A stretch of 29,455 nt of DNA from a virus. The first letter of the stretch is position 1. Each line of letters begins with the position of its first letter. Below are positions 15,489 to 23,523 of this stretch, in pieces. The notes below the pieces were generated by a model. The model made no database searches and had not been told where the DNA came from. It saw only the letters and a program-made list of their open reading frames with translations. A program made the position numbers and the translations under genes. The DNA lies in the IMG/VR virus record IMGVR_UViG_3300025594_000040, positions 1-29,455 of that record. One strand, 5' to 3'.

Positions 15489-16351
15489 CACTTCACCCCC
15501 ATACTGTCATAGAGGGCTTGGAAATGGGCTTGGGCTGCGGCTTTTGCTTTTCCCAAGCAATCACCGTCATAAATCACAGTGCCGTTATTTAGCGTGGTCT
15601 TGAATGTATAACTATCGGACGCCCACCCCTGTTCGATTGTGTAGTTTGAATTATTACAGCATCTAAACCAACCTATTGGTGCTTCGACCCACTCCAGCGC
15701 CTTAGCCTTGAGGTTAGCGGCGGCGTAACCTGCGTTGTAGGCGTCATTTAAACAATTAGTATGATGTTTCCATACAACAGACGGACACCCCAAAGGTTCC
15801 TTAACATGTGCATTAAACCATTCATCAAACCCCTGTGGTTCAGGATTGGTTAGGTGCGGCAGTAGTGCGTTAATGACAGCTTCCGCACAATCCCATGTGC
15901 CAGTATTCGCAGGATCGAAAGCTATGGTCTTTTCTATTGTTGCCTGAGCAATCCCTATCAAAGCTTTCCTGTCAGGTGGTGTGGGCTGTTTACACTCGAT
16001 ACGTGGCGGTTTATCGAACAACGCTTCAACCGCCCTATAAGCAGTTTCTTGGCCGTTTACTTCAGCGCTACGCAGATTAAGGTCTGCATTTAGTTCATCG
16101 TCCCATTTGCGTTTTGCTACAGGTGGTAAATCCGCAATGGCCTGTAATGCGTCCTTAGCGGTGGGATCGGGCGCGGGGCGGGTGTTCCATATGGCGATGT
16201 AATCGCGGTCTGTATAGCGTGACGATGCCCCACAATTATCGCACACTATGCGGTGAGATGGTCTTAAAATCGTCCCTTTGTGGTGTTCAACCATTAAACT
16301 GTTATCATCACCACAAAACGGGCAGGGCTTCAACTCTGGTTTATCGGTCAT
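15488..16351 (-). CDS. Lar-like zinc-finger protein with long C-terminal extension
   Basis: The first 60 residues match the Lar (restriction alleviation) type zinc ribbon: LKPCPFCG, then VCDNCGAS, then AIWNTR. Lar proteins of lambdoid prophages moderate host EcoKI restriction, but many phage proteins carry this ribbon, so anti-restriction is only a possibility. The remaining 220 residues contain QGFDEWFNAHV and a C-terminal segment (GWFRCC...GDCLGKAKAAAQAHF) seen in phage accessory proteins. I start at ATG 16351 (MTDKPELKPCP) because GGAGAG lies upstream and it overlaps a short frame as ATGA. GC content is visibly higher than in the replication genes. Confidence 0.6.
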   Translation of the reverse strand: MTDKPELKPCPFCGDDNSLMVEHHKGTILRPSHRIVCDNCGASSRYTDRDYIAIWNTRPAPDPTAKDALQAIADLPPVAKRKWDDELNADLNLRSAEVNGQETAYRAVEALFDKPPRIECKQPTPPDRKALIGIAQATIEKTIAFDPANTGTWDCAEAVINALLPHLTNPEPQGFDEWFNAHVKEPLGCPSVVWKHHTNCLNDAYNAGYAAANLKAKALEWVEAPIGWFRCCNNSNYTIEQGWASDSYTFKTTLNNGTVIYDGDCLGKAKAAAQAHFQALYDSMGVK

Positions 16352-16379
16352 TGCGTCTCTCCATTGGCTTTTGTATGTG

Positions 16380-16451
16380 TCATAGTTGCAACTCCCCAAT
16401 ATGGCGTCGAAACACCGCGTTTAAAATGTATTCTATCTGTTCATGTGTCAT
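16380..16451 (-). CDS. hypothetical small protein, 23 aa
   Basis: Short frame with a good ribosome site (AGGAAAG) before its ATG. Its stop overlaps the next ATG as ATGA, leading through an 11-codon frame into the Lar-like gene. It may be a leader peptide that couples translation to that gene. The 16452-16662 stretch upstream holds no gene; it has only a weak inverted repeat (AAGGTGT with ACACC near 16571-16597). Confidence 0.45.
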   Translation of the reverse strand: MTHEQIEYILNAVFRRHIGELQL

Positions 16452-16662
16452 TATGTTTCTTTCCTGTATAGGGTCAAGGGTTCTGCACACTATGTTGTGT
16501 GAACTGGTTGCATTGCACCTTAGATATTCCGTTCATTTTTAATCAAATCGAAGTCCACAGAAACCAACCCAAGGTGTAACATCGAGTAGAAACACCCCTT
16601 ATGATACGATAACTTAGCCCCTATTTGGAGGCATTTAGGATGGTATCTAATATCAAAAAATG

Positions 16663-17004
16663 TCAGCATTCTTCACACTCCTCTATTAAATTTTTGATGA
16701 TGCAGATTAAAAGGGCACGTGCGGGGTTTTCTTCGCACCACGCTTCAGCATAATACTGCCTTTCCCGACTAATCCCGTCAGGCCACCAGCACACCGAAAC
16801 CTTTATGCACGTTGGGTCAGTAACGATTGAATATTGGCTCATTCCCACAAGAACCGCATCTTTAAGCGCAATGGCGGCGTCTAGTGAGCCTTGAAATGCA
16901 CCAATGAGGTCAAGAACATCAAGGCCGCAGTGGGGCATAGACATTTCAAACTCACCCGCTTCAACCTTTGCCAGTAGCGTTTCTAAGTCCTGTTTATTGC
17001 TCAT
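16663..17004 (-). CDS. phage ABA-sandwich-type protein
   Basis: 113 residues. The pattern of an N-terminal helix, ALKDAVLVG, a tryptophan-rich strand VSVCWWPDG, and the ending ARALLICIIKNLIEE resembles the small phage ABA-sandwich family, common in accessory regions and of unknown role. It overlaps the previous gene as ATGA (17001-17004). Confidence 0.55.
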   Translation of the reverse strand: MSNKQDLETLLAKVEAGEFEMSMPHCGLDVLDLIGAFQGSLDAAIALKDAVLVGMSQYSIVTDPTCIKVSVCWWPDGISRERQYYAEAWCEENPARALLICIIKNLIEECEEC

Positions 17005-17420
17005 TCCTCACACTCCTGTTTTGTGATAGCGTTCTCAGCCAGCTTTTTAGACGTGGCAATAAGCGGGTTTACTACATCAAGCGGAATATTAAAATCGCGG
17101 CCCTTGTCGATCAACTTGGCAAGGTCGCCTTGAAACTCGGCTAGTTGTATTTCCGCTACACTTGGTAGGCCGTTTATGTATTCCCAAGCCTTTGCAAATA
17201 CTTCTTCAGGTGAACCGCCTTTAATTCGATTGACGCCACTCTGAAAGTCCACCTTTGGGCAATCCCATAGCACAACAATAAAAGCATCTTGATCTTTAGG
17301 CTCAATTTTAAAATAAGGCGCAATGCACTGCTTCCCTAGCTTTTCGTTTTGTGCGGTGTGCAGCTTTATCCTTTTGAACAAGAACTTCCCTCTTATATTT
17401 GAAGGCACGTTCCTCAGCAT
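17001..17420 (-). CDS. hypothetical protein, start uncertain
   Basis: Unrecognised. The reliable part begins around CIAPYFKIEPKD and includes FIVVLWDCPK, a beta-rich stretch, then GGSPEEVFAKAWEYINGLP and a helical end. The first 38 codons from ATG at 17420 overlap the 98-aa gene in another frame. Alternative in-frame TTG or GTG starts lie between 17381 and 17265; AAGAGGG precedes the TTG at 17381. Length is therefore 139 residues at most. Confidence 0.5.
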   Translation of the reverse strand: MLRNVPSNIRGKFLFKRIKLHTAQNEKLGKQCIAPYFKIEPKDQDAFIVVLWDCPKVDFQSGVNRIKGGSPEEVFAKAWEYINGLPSVAEIQLAEFQGDLAKLIDKGRDFNIPLDVVNPLIATSKKLAENAITKQECEE

Positions 17421-17604
17421 TCATACACTCTGCTACAGAAAGACGTACATCATTCTCTAAGCCTTTAATTCGGCAGAATGCTGACTCTTTGCTTGCCAGT
17501 ACCCGATTGGATTGCAGGGTCACACGGTTAAGCTCATGTTTTGTTTCTGCCAACTCAACTCGTAAAGCTTTAAGTTTTTCAGACATTGTTCTTGGTTTAG
17601 CCAT
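17308..17604 (-). CDS. coiled-coil protein, 98 aa
   Basis: Highly charged helical protein: SEKLKALRVELAETKHELNRV followed by basic helices and KRKAREAVHCALF. Predicted coiled coil; it could be a scaffold or DNA-associated protein, but nothing more specific is visible. ATG at 17604 has GGAGAA upstream and overlaps the previous stop as ATGGCTAA. Confidence 0.6.
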   Translation of the reverse strand: MAKPRTMSEKLKALRVELAETKHELNRVTLQSNRVLASKESAFCRIKGLENDVRLSVAECMNAEERAFKYKREVLVQKDKAAHRTKRKAREAVHCALF

Positions 17605-17803
17605 CAGAGAATTCTCCTGGTTTAACCGGACGGTAGTAATAATTCTGAGGCCGGTTGTTTTCGAGTTCATGTTGATTAAGATCATCAACATCCTTTTGGG
17701 CCGTACCTCGTGATGAACTGGACTGTGTTACAGTTTCAATGCCATTATTATCGATATGGCAGACCATAAATTTATGAGTGGGGTCTAATCTTGGTGGACA
17801 CAT
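17597..17803 (-). CDS. hypothetical protein, 68 aa
   Basis: Unrecognised. A compact N-terminus (PTHKFMVCHIDNNGIE) is followed by a polar Ser/Gln/Asn-rich, probably disordered segment with a YYYRPVKPGE end. The start follows the previous stop (TAGTAATG) and AAGGAAG lies upstream. Confidence 0.6.
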   Translation of the reverse strand: MCPPRLDPTHKFMVCHIDNNGIETVTQSSSSRGTAQKDVDDLNQHELENNRPQNYYYRPVKPGEFSDG

Positions 17804-17805
17804 TA

Positions 17806-18072
17806 CTACATTCTTCCTTGGGCTAAATTAATTTCTCTTTGTTTTGGTGGATTATTCCATCCAGTTGAAAGTATTGGAGAATCACCACCACTCTCACCAC
17901 AATGAATAAACCATTCACATAACATCTCTTCACCGCATGAACATATAATTGCATCTGTAAACTCATTGGTTTCTCCACCAATTTGCCTAGCAAGATGAGT
18001 ACGGGTGTCAGATTCATAACCATCAATACATTCACCACAACTACATCTGTGGCCGTGCATAAGCTCTATCAT
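17806..18072 (-). CDS. cysteine/histidine-rich hypothetical protein
   Basis: 88 residues with seven cysteines and several histidines (HGHRCSCGEC, ICSCGEEMLC, HCGES), suggesting one or two zinc-binding knuckles. A GWNNP segment recalls the end of Lar-type ribbons, but the spacing differs. It directly follows the stop of the 227-aa gene. Confidence 0.6.
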   Translation of the reverse strand: MIELMHGHRCSCGECIDGYESDTRTHLARQIGGETNEFTDAIICSCGEEMLCEWFIHCGESGGDSPILSTGWNNPPKQREINLAQGRM

Positions 18073-18756
18073 TTAATATTCCTCATAATTGTGGACTTCG
18101 TACATTCGTGCTCTACCATGACAATACTGTAGGCGAAACTGTTGACCTTCGAAATCAATATTTTTGGTAATTTGGCTGGCTGCTTCTTCGATAGCCCAGA
18201 ATGTGTCATGTGCGACGTGACCTGAACCAAAGCGACGTACTGCTAGTTTTACACCGTGCAGCATGTAGGTTCGGCAATCTTCCAGGTAACTGTCACGGGC
18301 TAAGTTTAGAGGACAATCCTCTTCATCACCTTCCCAGTATTTACGGAAGTCTTCACGAGCACATTCAATGACATCATCCACTAAACCAGACTCATCATCA
18401 CCTCTGGATTTAACCAGTTTTTGGCGAAATGGGACATGATTTTCAAAGTACAGACGACCCATATTATGGATGTCAGATGCTATTGATTGAGCTGGAGTAT
18501 AAACATACATCCCGTCATTTCTAGTCATGGATCCCCATTGAGCACGAGTATAACAGACCCCACCAAGGGCTACCATTTCATCTCCGATGGAGCCTATTTT
18601 GGCAGTACCTTGTTGATGCTCAACCACATCATGTGCAACGATTAAACCATCTTTGGCTGTAAACATACCATTGCAGAAATTCTTTTGATCTTTGAATTTA
18701 AGGCCGATGCCTCCTAATTCCTGATCTTCTACCGCTATCATCGTCTTGTAACGCAT
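18073..18756 (-). CDS. hypothetical protein, 227 aa
   Basis: Unrecognised soluble protein. Notable stretches: DGLIVAHDVVEHQ, IGDEMVALGGVCYTRAQWG and an acidic middle YWEGDEEDCP. AAAAGGAAA precedes the start. Its first 59 nt overlap the end of the 63-aa gene. No family can be named. Confidence 0.65.
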   Translation of the reverse strand: MRYKTMIAVEDQELGGIGLKFKDQKNFCNGMFTAKDGLIVAHDVVEHQQGTAKIGSIGDEMVALGGVCYTRAQWGSMTRNDGMYVYTPAQSIASDIHNMGRLYFENHVPFRQKLVKSRGDDESGLVDDVIECAREDFRKYWEGDEEDCPLNLARDSYLEDCRTYMLHGVKLAVRRFGSGHVAHDTFWAIEEAASQITKNIDFEGQQFRLQYCHGRARMYEVHNYEEY

Positions 18757-18889
18757 GACGCATTTCCTTTTCAGTTCTGAGTTGGATCATATCTTTTGGA
18801 TCCCTGAAGAACGGATATAGTCTAGTCTTCGCAATGCGATACATTATGGCTAACCGTTCATCAGAGTATTTAGAGAAGCGTAAATTCAT
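18698..18889 (-). CDS. hypothetical basic protein, 63 aa
   Basis: Short basic helical protein (MNLRFSKYSDERLAIMYRIAK) ending in an Arg-rich tail SGRRSGIRRHRP. The start overlaps the HNH stop as ATGA. The C-terminal 19 residues lie inside the start of the next gene, so the natural end may have been shifted. Confidence 0.5.
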   Translation of the reverse strand: MNLRFSKYSDERLAIMYRIAKTRLYPFFRDPKDMIQLRTEKEMRHALQDDDSGRRSGIRRHRP

Positions 18890-19212
18890 CGTTTCGTCTT
18901 TCTCTTTTGGTTCTGTCTATGGGTTACCATCTCAAGGTGAAGTTCATTAACACACATACGATTTTCGCATAAGTGGTCGATCTGTTTTTTACCCGGTATA
19001 TAGCCGTTCTCGTTCGTCCACATAACACGATGTGCAGCAGCTGTGTGACCATCAATAGATATTCGGGCATAACCGCCTCCACGTCCATTACCTGACGTTC
19101 CTCCCTGCCATTCATGACAAGGTGATGGTACACCGTCGATTTCGTAACCACGATTTACGATCAGTACGTTTGCTTGGATCCTTTCTCGGATCTGAGTTCG
19201 ACGTCTGCCCAC
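18886..19212 (-). CDS. free-standing HNH homing endonuclease
   Basis: 108-residue DNA endonuclease of the HNH type found as free-standing homing enzymes in phages. Motifs: CHEWQGG, GGGYARISIDG, AAHRVMW, then the HNH core IDHLCENRMCVNELHLEMV with His80, Asn89 and His98 and a cysteine pair (82, 87). It lies in a run of small accessory genes, not inside an intron or intein that I can see. It could spread this region among related phages. Confidence 0.85.
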   Translation of the reverse strand: MGRRRTQIRERIQANVLIVNRGYEIDGVPSPCHEWQGGTSGNGRGGGYARISIDGHTAAAHRVMWTNENGYIPGKKQIDHLCENRMCVNELHLEMVTHRQNQKRKTKR

Positions 19213-19213
19213 G

Positions 19214-19801
19214 CTACAATTCTTTGGTAATCAAGCGCTTACCGCTGAACTGAGCCTTTGGGGAGTGATTGTTTGTATTGACTGCTGTCACAATGTAAAC
19301 ATTGCCAGAATTAGATAACAGAGCATCACCTATTTCAACAGACACACCTGGAGCCAAAGTGTAATGGCAGCGGTATGTGTTGTGGTTGCTGCCAGGTACT
19401 TTGACAGCAAAGGTGTACGGAACATCTTGAACAACATCGTTAACATTAAATTCTTTGAAGCCTTGGTTATTATCAAGACGAATTACAACAGTTTTGTTGT
19501 TTGTATGAGATACCAATTCACCAGCAAAGAATTCATGGCCTGGGCGGGTTTTGTAACGTAGAATCATTGGAGTATATACCTTAAATTTGAGGGGTGCGCC
19601 ATCCCATTTGACAAAGCCATTTTGAGGGCGGCAGTAATCAGAAAAGTACGCAGGATTGTGGTAATACTCTTTGGTTACTGGATTGTATTCGTAGTGGCAG
19701 TATGCTGCCTGAACCGTGCCGTAATCGGTAACACCGAGTACAACCATGGGAGTCCATCCCCGTTTTAGTCGGACTATATCGCCAATAATATGAGGCTTCA
19801 T
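19214..19801 (-). CDS. hypothetical beta-rich protein, 195 aa
   Basis: Unrecognised, beta-strand-rich protein: VLGVTDYGTVQAAY, KTVVIRLDNNQG, GNVYIVTAVN. These resemble short KOW/SH3-like strands, but no family can be named. AAAAGGACAAAA precedes the ATG. Its leader (19830-19860) carries the CTTTTTTGGT motif. Confidence 0.6.
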   Translation of the reverse strand: MKPHIIGDIVRLKRGWTPMVVLGVTDYGTVQAAYCHYEYNPVTKEYYHNPAYFSDYCRPQNGFVKWDGAPLKFKVYTPMILRYKTRPGHEFFAGELVSHTNNKTVVIRLDNNQGFKEFNVNDVVQDVPYTFAVKVPGSNHNTYRCHYTLAPGVSVEIGDALLSNSGNVYIVTAVNTNNHSPKAQFSGKRLITKEL

Positions 19802-19884
19802 AGCTTTTGTCCTTTTGTTTAGACTGCATCATTACAGACCAAAAAAGAAAGATCCCGCCAGGATTAACCGATGAGGTCTATTTA

Positions 19885-20808
19885 TTAGTTTGCTGAAACT
19901 GCAGCAGGGACAGAAGCACCAGTTACAATTGTAATATTTGGGTTTCCATTTTCTACAGCATTTAAAAATGCATCAGCAGATGTTTTGGCAGCGTTAGCCT
20001 GGATCATTTGAGCCATTTCAGCGACAGTGAAGCCTGAAGGTAACTCTTCCATCATTTTGGCAATACCGGATCCTTCGTTACCACGGCGATTTGCTTCTTC
20101 TTCAGCAATCAATGTCAGAGTTTCCTGACGACGTAGATCAATCTTAGAAGCTTGCTCTGTGGCAATGGCGGCTAGTATGCGTGTTTGTTTTGGTTTGACA
20201 CCACGTACAATAGCGGTTGGGAATGTAAATGCACCTTTTGCCTGTGCTTCAGTGAAGCCAGCCTGGATTAACTCAACAATTACTGCCTTATTCATACGAG
20301 TTGGGATACATTCTGCAATTCGGGTACGACCCTCATCACTGACTGCAGTTTCCCATGGAACTTGAGCAGTACATGAACGGATCACTGACCGGCTGATAGG
20401 TTGTATCAGGTTCCAGTTATCTGTGCCGTAGAATTCCTCCATCAGAGGAGCTGCTTTGGCATTCATGATCCAAGGGATAGTTGTATCCACCTGCATGACC
20501 ACACGATCACTCGTGAGAGCTTCTGCAGTAGATTCGCCTGAGTAGCTCAGAGACTGACGTTGAGTGGATAGGGATCGTGTTACAGCGATTGGACTAATGA
20601 AATGTAACCCTGGCTCAAATAGATCATGTGATAAGTCCCCGAAAGTTTTTTTATACATGATATGTCCAGGCTGTACGACAGTCATCCCGAAGAATAACGT
20701 AACTACTACACTCGCAACTAAAGCTACAAATGCGCCAAAAAGTTCTTGAGTGAGTAAACATATTAACAGAACTATAACAGCAACTGCAATTAAGATTAGA
20801 AATAACAT
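19885..20808 (-). CDS. SPFH/Band-7 membrane protein
   Basis: Prohibitin/HflK-like protein anchored in the host inner membrane. Two hydrophobic stretches at about residues 1-18 and 20-38 are followed by a Band-7 domain (VVQPGHIMYKKTFG, LFEPGLHFI, TSDRVVMQVDTTIPW) and a helical region (EQASKIDLRRQETL, EEEANRR) that mediates ring assembly in this family. Host HflK/C and prohibitins control the FtsH protease, so a phage copy might modify membrane proteolysis; that is inference. GGAG before ATG 20808 decides the start. Confidence 0.8.
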   Translation of the reverse strand: MLFLILIAVAVIVLLICLLTQELFGAFVALVASVVVTLFFGMTVVQPGHIMYKKTFGDLSHDLFEPGLHFISPIAVTRSLSTQRQSLSYSGESTAEALTSDRVVMQVDTTIPWIMNAKAAPLMEEFYGTDNWNLIQPISRSVIRSCTAQVPWETAVSDEGRTRIAECIPTRMNKAVIVELIQAGFTEAQAKGAFTFPTAIVRGVKPKQTRILAAIATEQASKIDLRRQETLTLIAEEEANRRGNEGSGIAKMMEELPSGFTVAEMAQMIQANAAKTSADAFLNAVENGNPNITIVTGASVPAAVSAN

Positions 20809-20835
20809 AACGGTCTCCTTTGTTGAATAAATAAC

Positions 20836-20878
20836 CAAAAAAGAAACCCTAGACCTACTGCTAGATCTAGGGTTTCTG
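20836..20878 (-). terminator. rho-independent terminator before the SPFH gene
   Basis: Perfect 12-bp stem AGAAACCCTAGA/TCTAGGGTTTCT with a 12-nt loop, followed on the minus strand by a T run. It ends transcription of the 104-aa gene upstream; the SPFH gene starts about 30 nt later and may have its own promoter. Confidence 0.85.
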
Positions 20879-20899
20879 TAATACTAGGAGGATTATGCC

Positions 20900-21214
20900 C
20901 TACCCCCAATGTCTAGGCTGTTTGGCCAAGAATATTTGAGTATCGCGTCCTTCTTGTATCTTTTTGACTTGAAATTCTGACAAGCCCAGAGCAATGAAAC
21001 TATTCTTCTTCAACTTTTTAAAAACATACATTGCGGTAAGGTGAGTATCCTTATCGGTGTCTGCTCGTATCCAGTTGAAGTAGAGTTGTCTCATCTGACT
21101 TCGTGAAGTTTGCTTGATAGAGGGCAACACTGCTGATGGTACCTCTATGTCGCTTGCAACAGTCGGTGTAGGTCTAGTTAAAGTAAAGAAACGGTCAATT
21201 AAATACGTAAACAT
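20900..21214 (-). CDS. hypothetical protein, 104 aa
   Basis: Unrecognised. A hydrophobic start (MFTYLIDRFFTL) is followed by a helical basic body with QMRQLYFNWIRAD and YVFKKLKKNSFIALGLSEFQVKKIQEG. CTGGAGA precedes the ATG. The leader carries the CTTTTGTGGTT variant of the recurring motif. It is closed by a strong terminator. Confidence 0.6.
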   Translation of the reverse strand: MFTYLIDRFFTLTRPTPTVASDIEVPSAVLPSIKQTSRSQMRQLYFNWIRADTDKDTHLTAMYVFKKLKKNSFIALGLSEFQVKKIQEGRDTQIFLAKQPRHWG

Positions 21215-21254
21215 GTGATGTCTCCAGTAAATTTAAAACCACAAAAGAAAGCTT

Positions 21255-21794
21255 TTATAAGTCTTTAGCTAATAACCATGCAGCTGCCATATTATCATAT
21301 GATACATCAACATTCTCTGGGATTAACGGAGCTACCGCTTCTGATCCAATAAAGGCAAACATTGCAGCAAAATGATATTGACTACGGTCTTCAATTTCAG
21401 CCGAATACAATCCCCATGCATCTTCATCATTATATTCAAAATAAGCCAAAACAGCATTAACTGCCAAATAAAACTTATTTGTAGAACCTCTATAGAATCG
21501 TTTGAATTGGTAGGGGGTTAGTATATAATCATTTGGGTCAGTTGATACAATAATATCAGCCGCTACATACTGTTGAGTATAAACACCGTCTACCATTTCA
21601 ATTTCTAAAGGTACTATTCGCTGACCTTCAGTAAGTGCAGGCTTGTCTTTAACGTCAACAACATAAAAATCATATTCAGTGTGGTAGTCACGGCCCACAA
21701 CAAGATCAACTGGAAAACTCGTATCAGGGTATTCCTTCTTAATCTGTTTAAGTGAAATTTGGGTCACTACACCATCTATTACTCGTACTATCAT
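21255..21794 (-). CDS. putative tail-fibre assembly or accessory protein
   Basis: 179 residues, placed directly after the fibre genes. The segment PALTEGQRIVPLEIEMVDGVYTQQYVAAD resembles the core of phage tail-fibre assembly (DUF4376-like) proteins, which help fibres trimerise. The C-terminal half (NAVLAYFEYNDEDAW...) is helical and unassigned. Confidence 0.5.
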   Translation of the reverse strand: MIVRVIDGVVTQISLKQIKKEYPDTSFPVDLVVGRDYHTEYDFYVVDVKDKPALTEGQRIVPLEIEMVDGVYTQQYVAADIIVSTDPNDYILTPYQFKRFYRGSTNKFYLAVNAVLAYFEYNDEDAWGLYSAEIEDRSQYHFAAMFAFIGSEAVAPLIPENVDVSYDNMAAAWLLAKDL

Positions 21795-21804
21795 CGTATC
21801 ATCC

Positions 21805-23523
21805 TTAATTTGTTGTTACTGTCCAGCCTTTTGTAATCAAAGCAGCTTTTGCGGTTGCCCCTGCGCCCGTTGGTGCTGCACTTGTACCGCCGTCTAGGTC
21901 TAATGTGCCATTGCTTTGACCCGCCGCATCAATGCTTATTAGAATATTATTCACGCTGGTGGCGGTTAAAGCGCAACCACTGAATGCGTCTGTGAAATTT
22001 GTATTCAAGGTGTTGTCAAACATGTTGGCTGGAAATGTTGCTAGGTTAGTGCAATTATTCCAAGTTAAATCCATGCGGGTAGCCGCATCAAAGACACAGG
22101 CAGGGAACGCCGTTAAACTCGAGCAACTTCTCCAAGTCTGTATGAAGCTCAGTCCTGCTGAAGTATCTACCAATGGGAAAGTTGTCAGGCTAGAACACCC
22201 ATTCCAAGTTTCTTGAAAATCTGAGCATGAACTTGTATTGATTAAAGGGAAACTTGTTAATCCTGAACACTCCCTCCAGCAATATCTAAGGTAGGTATAC
22301 CCAGTAAAATCTATTAAAGGAAATGATGTAAGACCTGTACAGGTTTCCCACGTACCCTGCGCTCTGTCACCCCCAAGAACAAGCAACGGGAAGGATGTTA
22401 AGCCTGTGCAGTCTCGCCAAGTATAATTTGTACTATGATCTGTTAAGCCTGAGCAATCAATCAACGGGAATGATGTTAAACCTGAACACCCATCCCATGT
22501 TTGGCTTAATCTAGCTTCACCTGATACATCAATTATAGGAAAGGAGGTTAAGCCTGTACATCTGCGCCAAGCACTGTCAAAGTTACTAACGTTTGAGAAA
22601 TCAATTAAAGGAAAAGATGTTAGTCCAGTGCAATCCTCCCAAGCTTGTCTAACACTAGTTAAACTAGAAGTACTTGTTAGTAACGGGAAAGATGTTAATC
22701 CAGTGCAATCCTGCCAACAAGTATACCAACTAGTACAACTACCAAAATCTATCGCAGGGAAAGAAGTCAGACCTGAGCAGGCACCCCAAGTATTACCTAA
22801 GTTACCTGTTAGATGAGAAAAATCAATCGCAGGGAAAGTAGTTAAACCAGAACACCCAAACCATGTGCTGTCAAATATTTGACAAGAACTTACATCTAAA
22901 ACAGGAAAACTGGTTAAGCCTGTACAAGATCGCCAAGCCCCTGACATTTTAGTAACAACGGGTATAACTATAAGCGGGAAGCTAGTTAAGCCTGTACAAG
23001 TATTCCATGCGCCTTCCCCCCAGCTTGAACCCAACTGTGTTGCACTAGAAAAGTCTAAGTTTGGGAAGGATGTTAATGAATGACACTGTTTAAATGCCGC
23101 GCTCCATTCGGCAATATTACTAGTGTCAAAATCCGCTGATATACTAGTTAAGTTGTTAGCATCTTCAAAAGCTTCCTTTAGTGTAGTGAGTGGGTTAGCA
23201 TAGCCAACTGGTGTTTCAAGGATTGCAGTAAGAGAGTCAGCATTTACTGAATTATGGTAACGCATCCAATTGAAGTCACCAGTGATCTCAAGGTCATAAG
23301 ATCCAATCGCCGCGTAGGTGTGTGATAGATCAGCGTCATTGTATGTTGTGATTACGCTATCTGGATCAGCATCGTCCCATATTATTTCAGCGTCATAAAC
23401 ACCGTCATCCCCCACAATCAGAGTGACGACCTCACTAAGTCCCGTTGTGGTGACGGTCAGTTTTAGACTCTTAGGTAACGGTGGGGTTTTGCTTGATATA
23501 AGTGCTTTGTGTGCTGTAATCAT
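21805..23523 (-). CDS. BspA-type (DUF285) repeat protein, likely receptor-binding
   Basis: 572 residues. Residues 25-90 form a PKD-like segment (LSHTYAAIGSYDLEITGD). Then come about 15 repeats of roughly 22-26 residues with consensus W..C(T/S)GLTSFPLIDFS. A typical BspA/DUF285 ending follows (AFSGCALTATSVNNIL, AGQSNGTLDLDGG, GATAKAALITKGWTVTTN). Such repeats form extended surfaces used for binding; here a tail or fibre role is implied by neighbours. It overlaps the end of the collagen-like fibre gene. Confidence 0.75.
   Translation of the reverse strand: MITAHKALISSKTPPLPKSLKLTVTTTGLSEVVTLIVGDDGVYDAEIIWDDADPDSVITTYNDADLSHTYAAIGSYDLEITGDFNWMRYHNSVNADSLTAILETPVGYANPLTTLKEAFEDANNLTSISADFDTSNIAEWSAAFKQCHSLTSFPNLDFSSATQLGSSWGEGAWNTCTGLTSFPLIVIPVVTKMSGAWRSCTGLTSFPVLDVSSCQIFDSTWFGCSGLTTFPAIDFSHLTGNLGNTWGACSGLTSFPAIDFGSCTSWYTCWQDCTGLTSFPLLTSTSSLTSVRQAWEDCTGLTSFPLIDFSNVSNFDSAWRRCTGLTSFPIIDVSGEARLSQTWDGCSGLTSFPLIDCSGLTDHSTNYTWRDCTGLTSFPLLVLGGDRAQGTWETCTGLTSFPLIDFTGYTYLRYCWRECSGLTSFPLINTSSCSDFQETWNGCSSLTTFPLVDTSAGLSFIQTWRSCSSLTAFPACVFDAATRMDLTWNNCTNLATFPANMFDNTLNTNFTDAFSGCALTATSVNNILISIDAAGQSNGTLDLDGGTSAAPTGAGATAKAALITKGWTVTTN
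22030..23090 (-). repeat. about 15 tandem LTSFP-type coding repeats
   Basis: Imperfect DNA repeats that encode the BspA-type units. Units keep the protein pattern C(T/S)GLTSFP while the DNA varies, so the array is old or selected at protein level. The end copies diverge (SSLTAFP, TNLATFP), while the middle copies are most alike. Confidence 0.75.

Noticed and set aside
8456-15490. Stop-codon reassignment explaining the split polymerase and the in-frame TAA
   Set aside because: TAA, TAG and TGA all end clear genes here with normal overlaps, and the polymerase break is a 1-kb gap, not a single stop.
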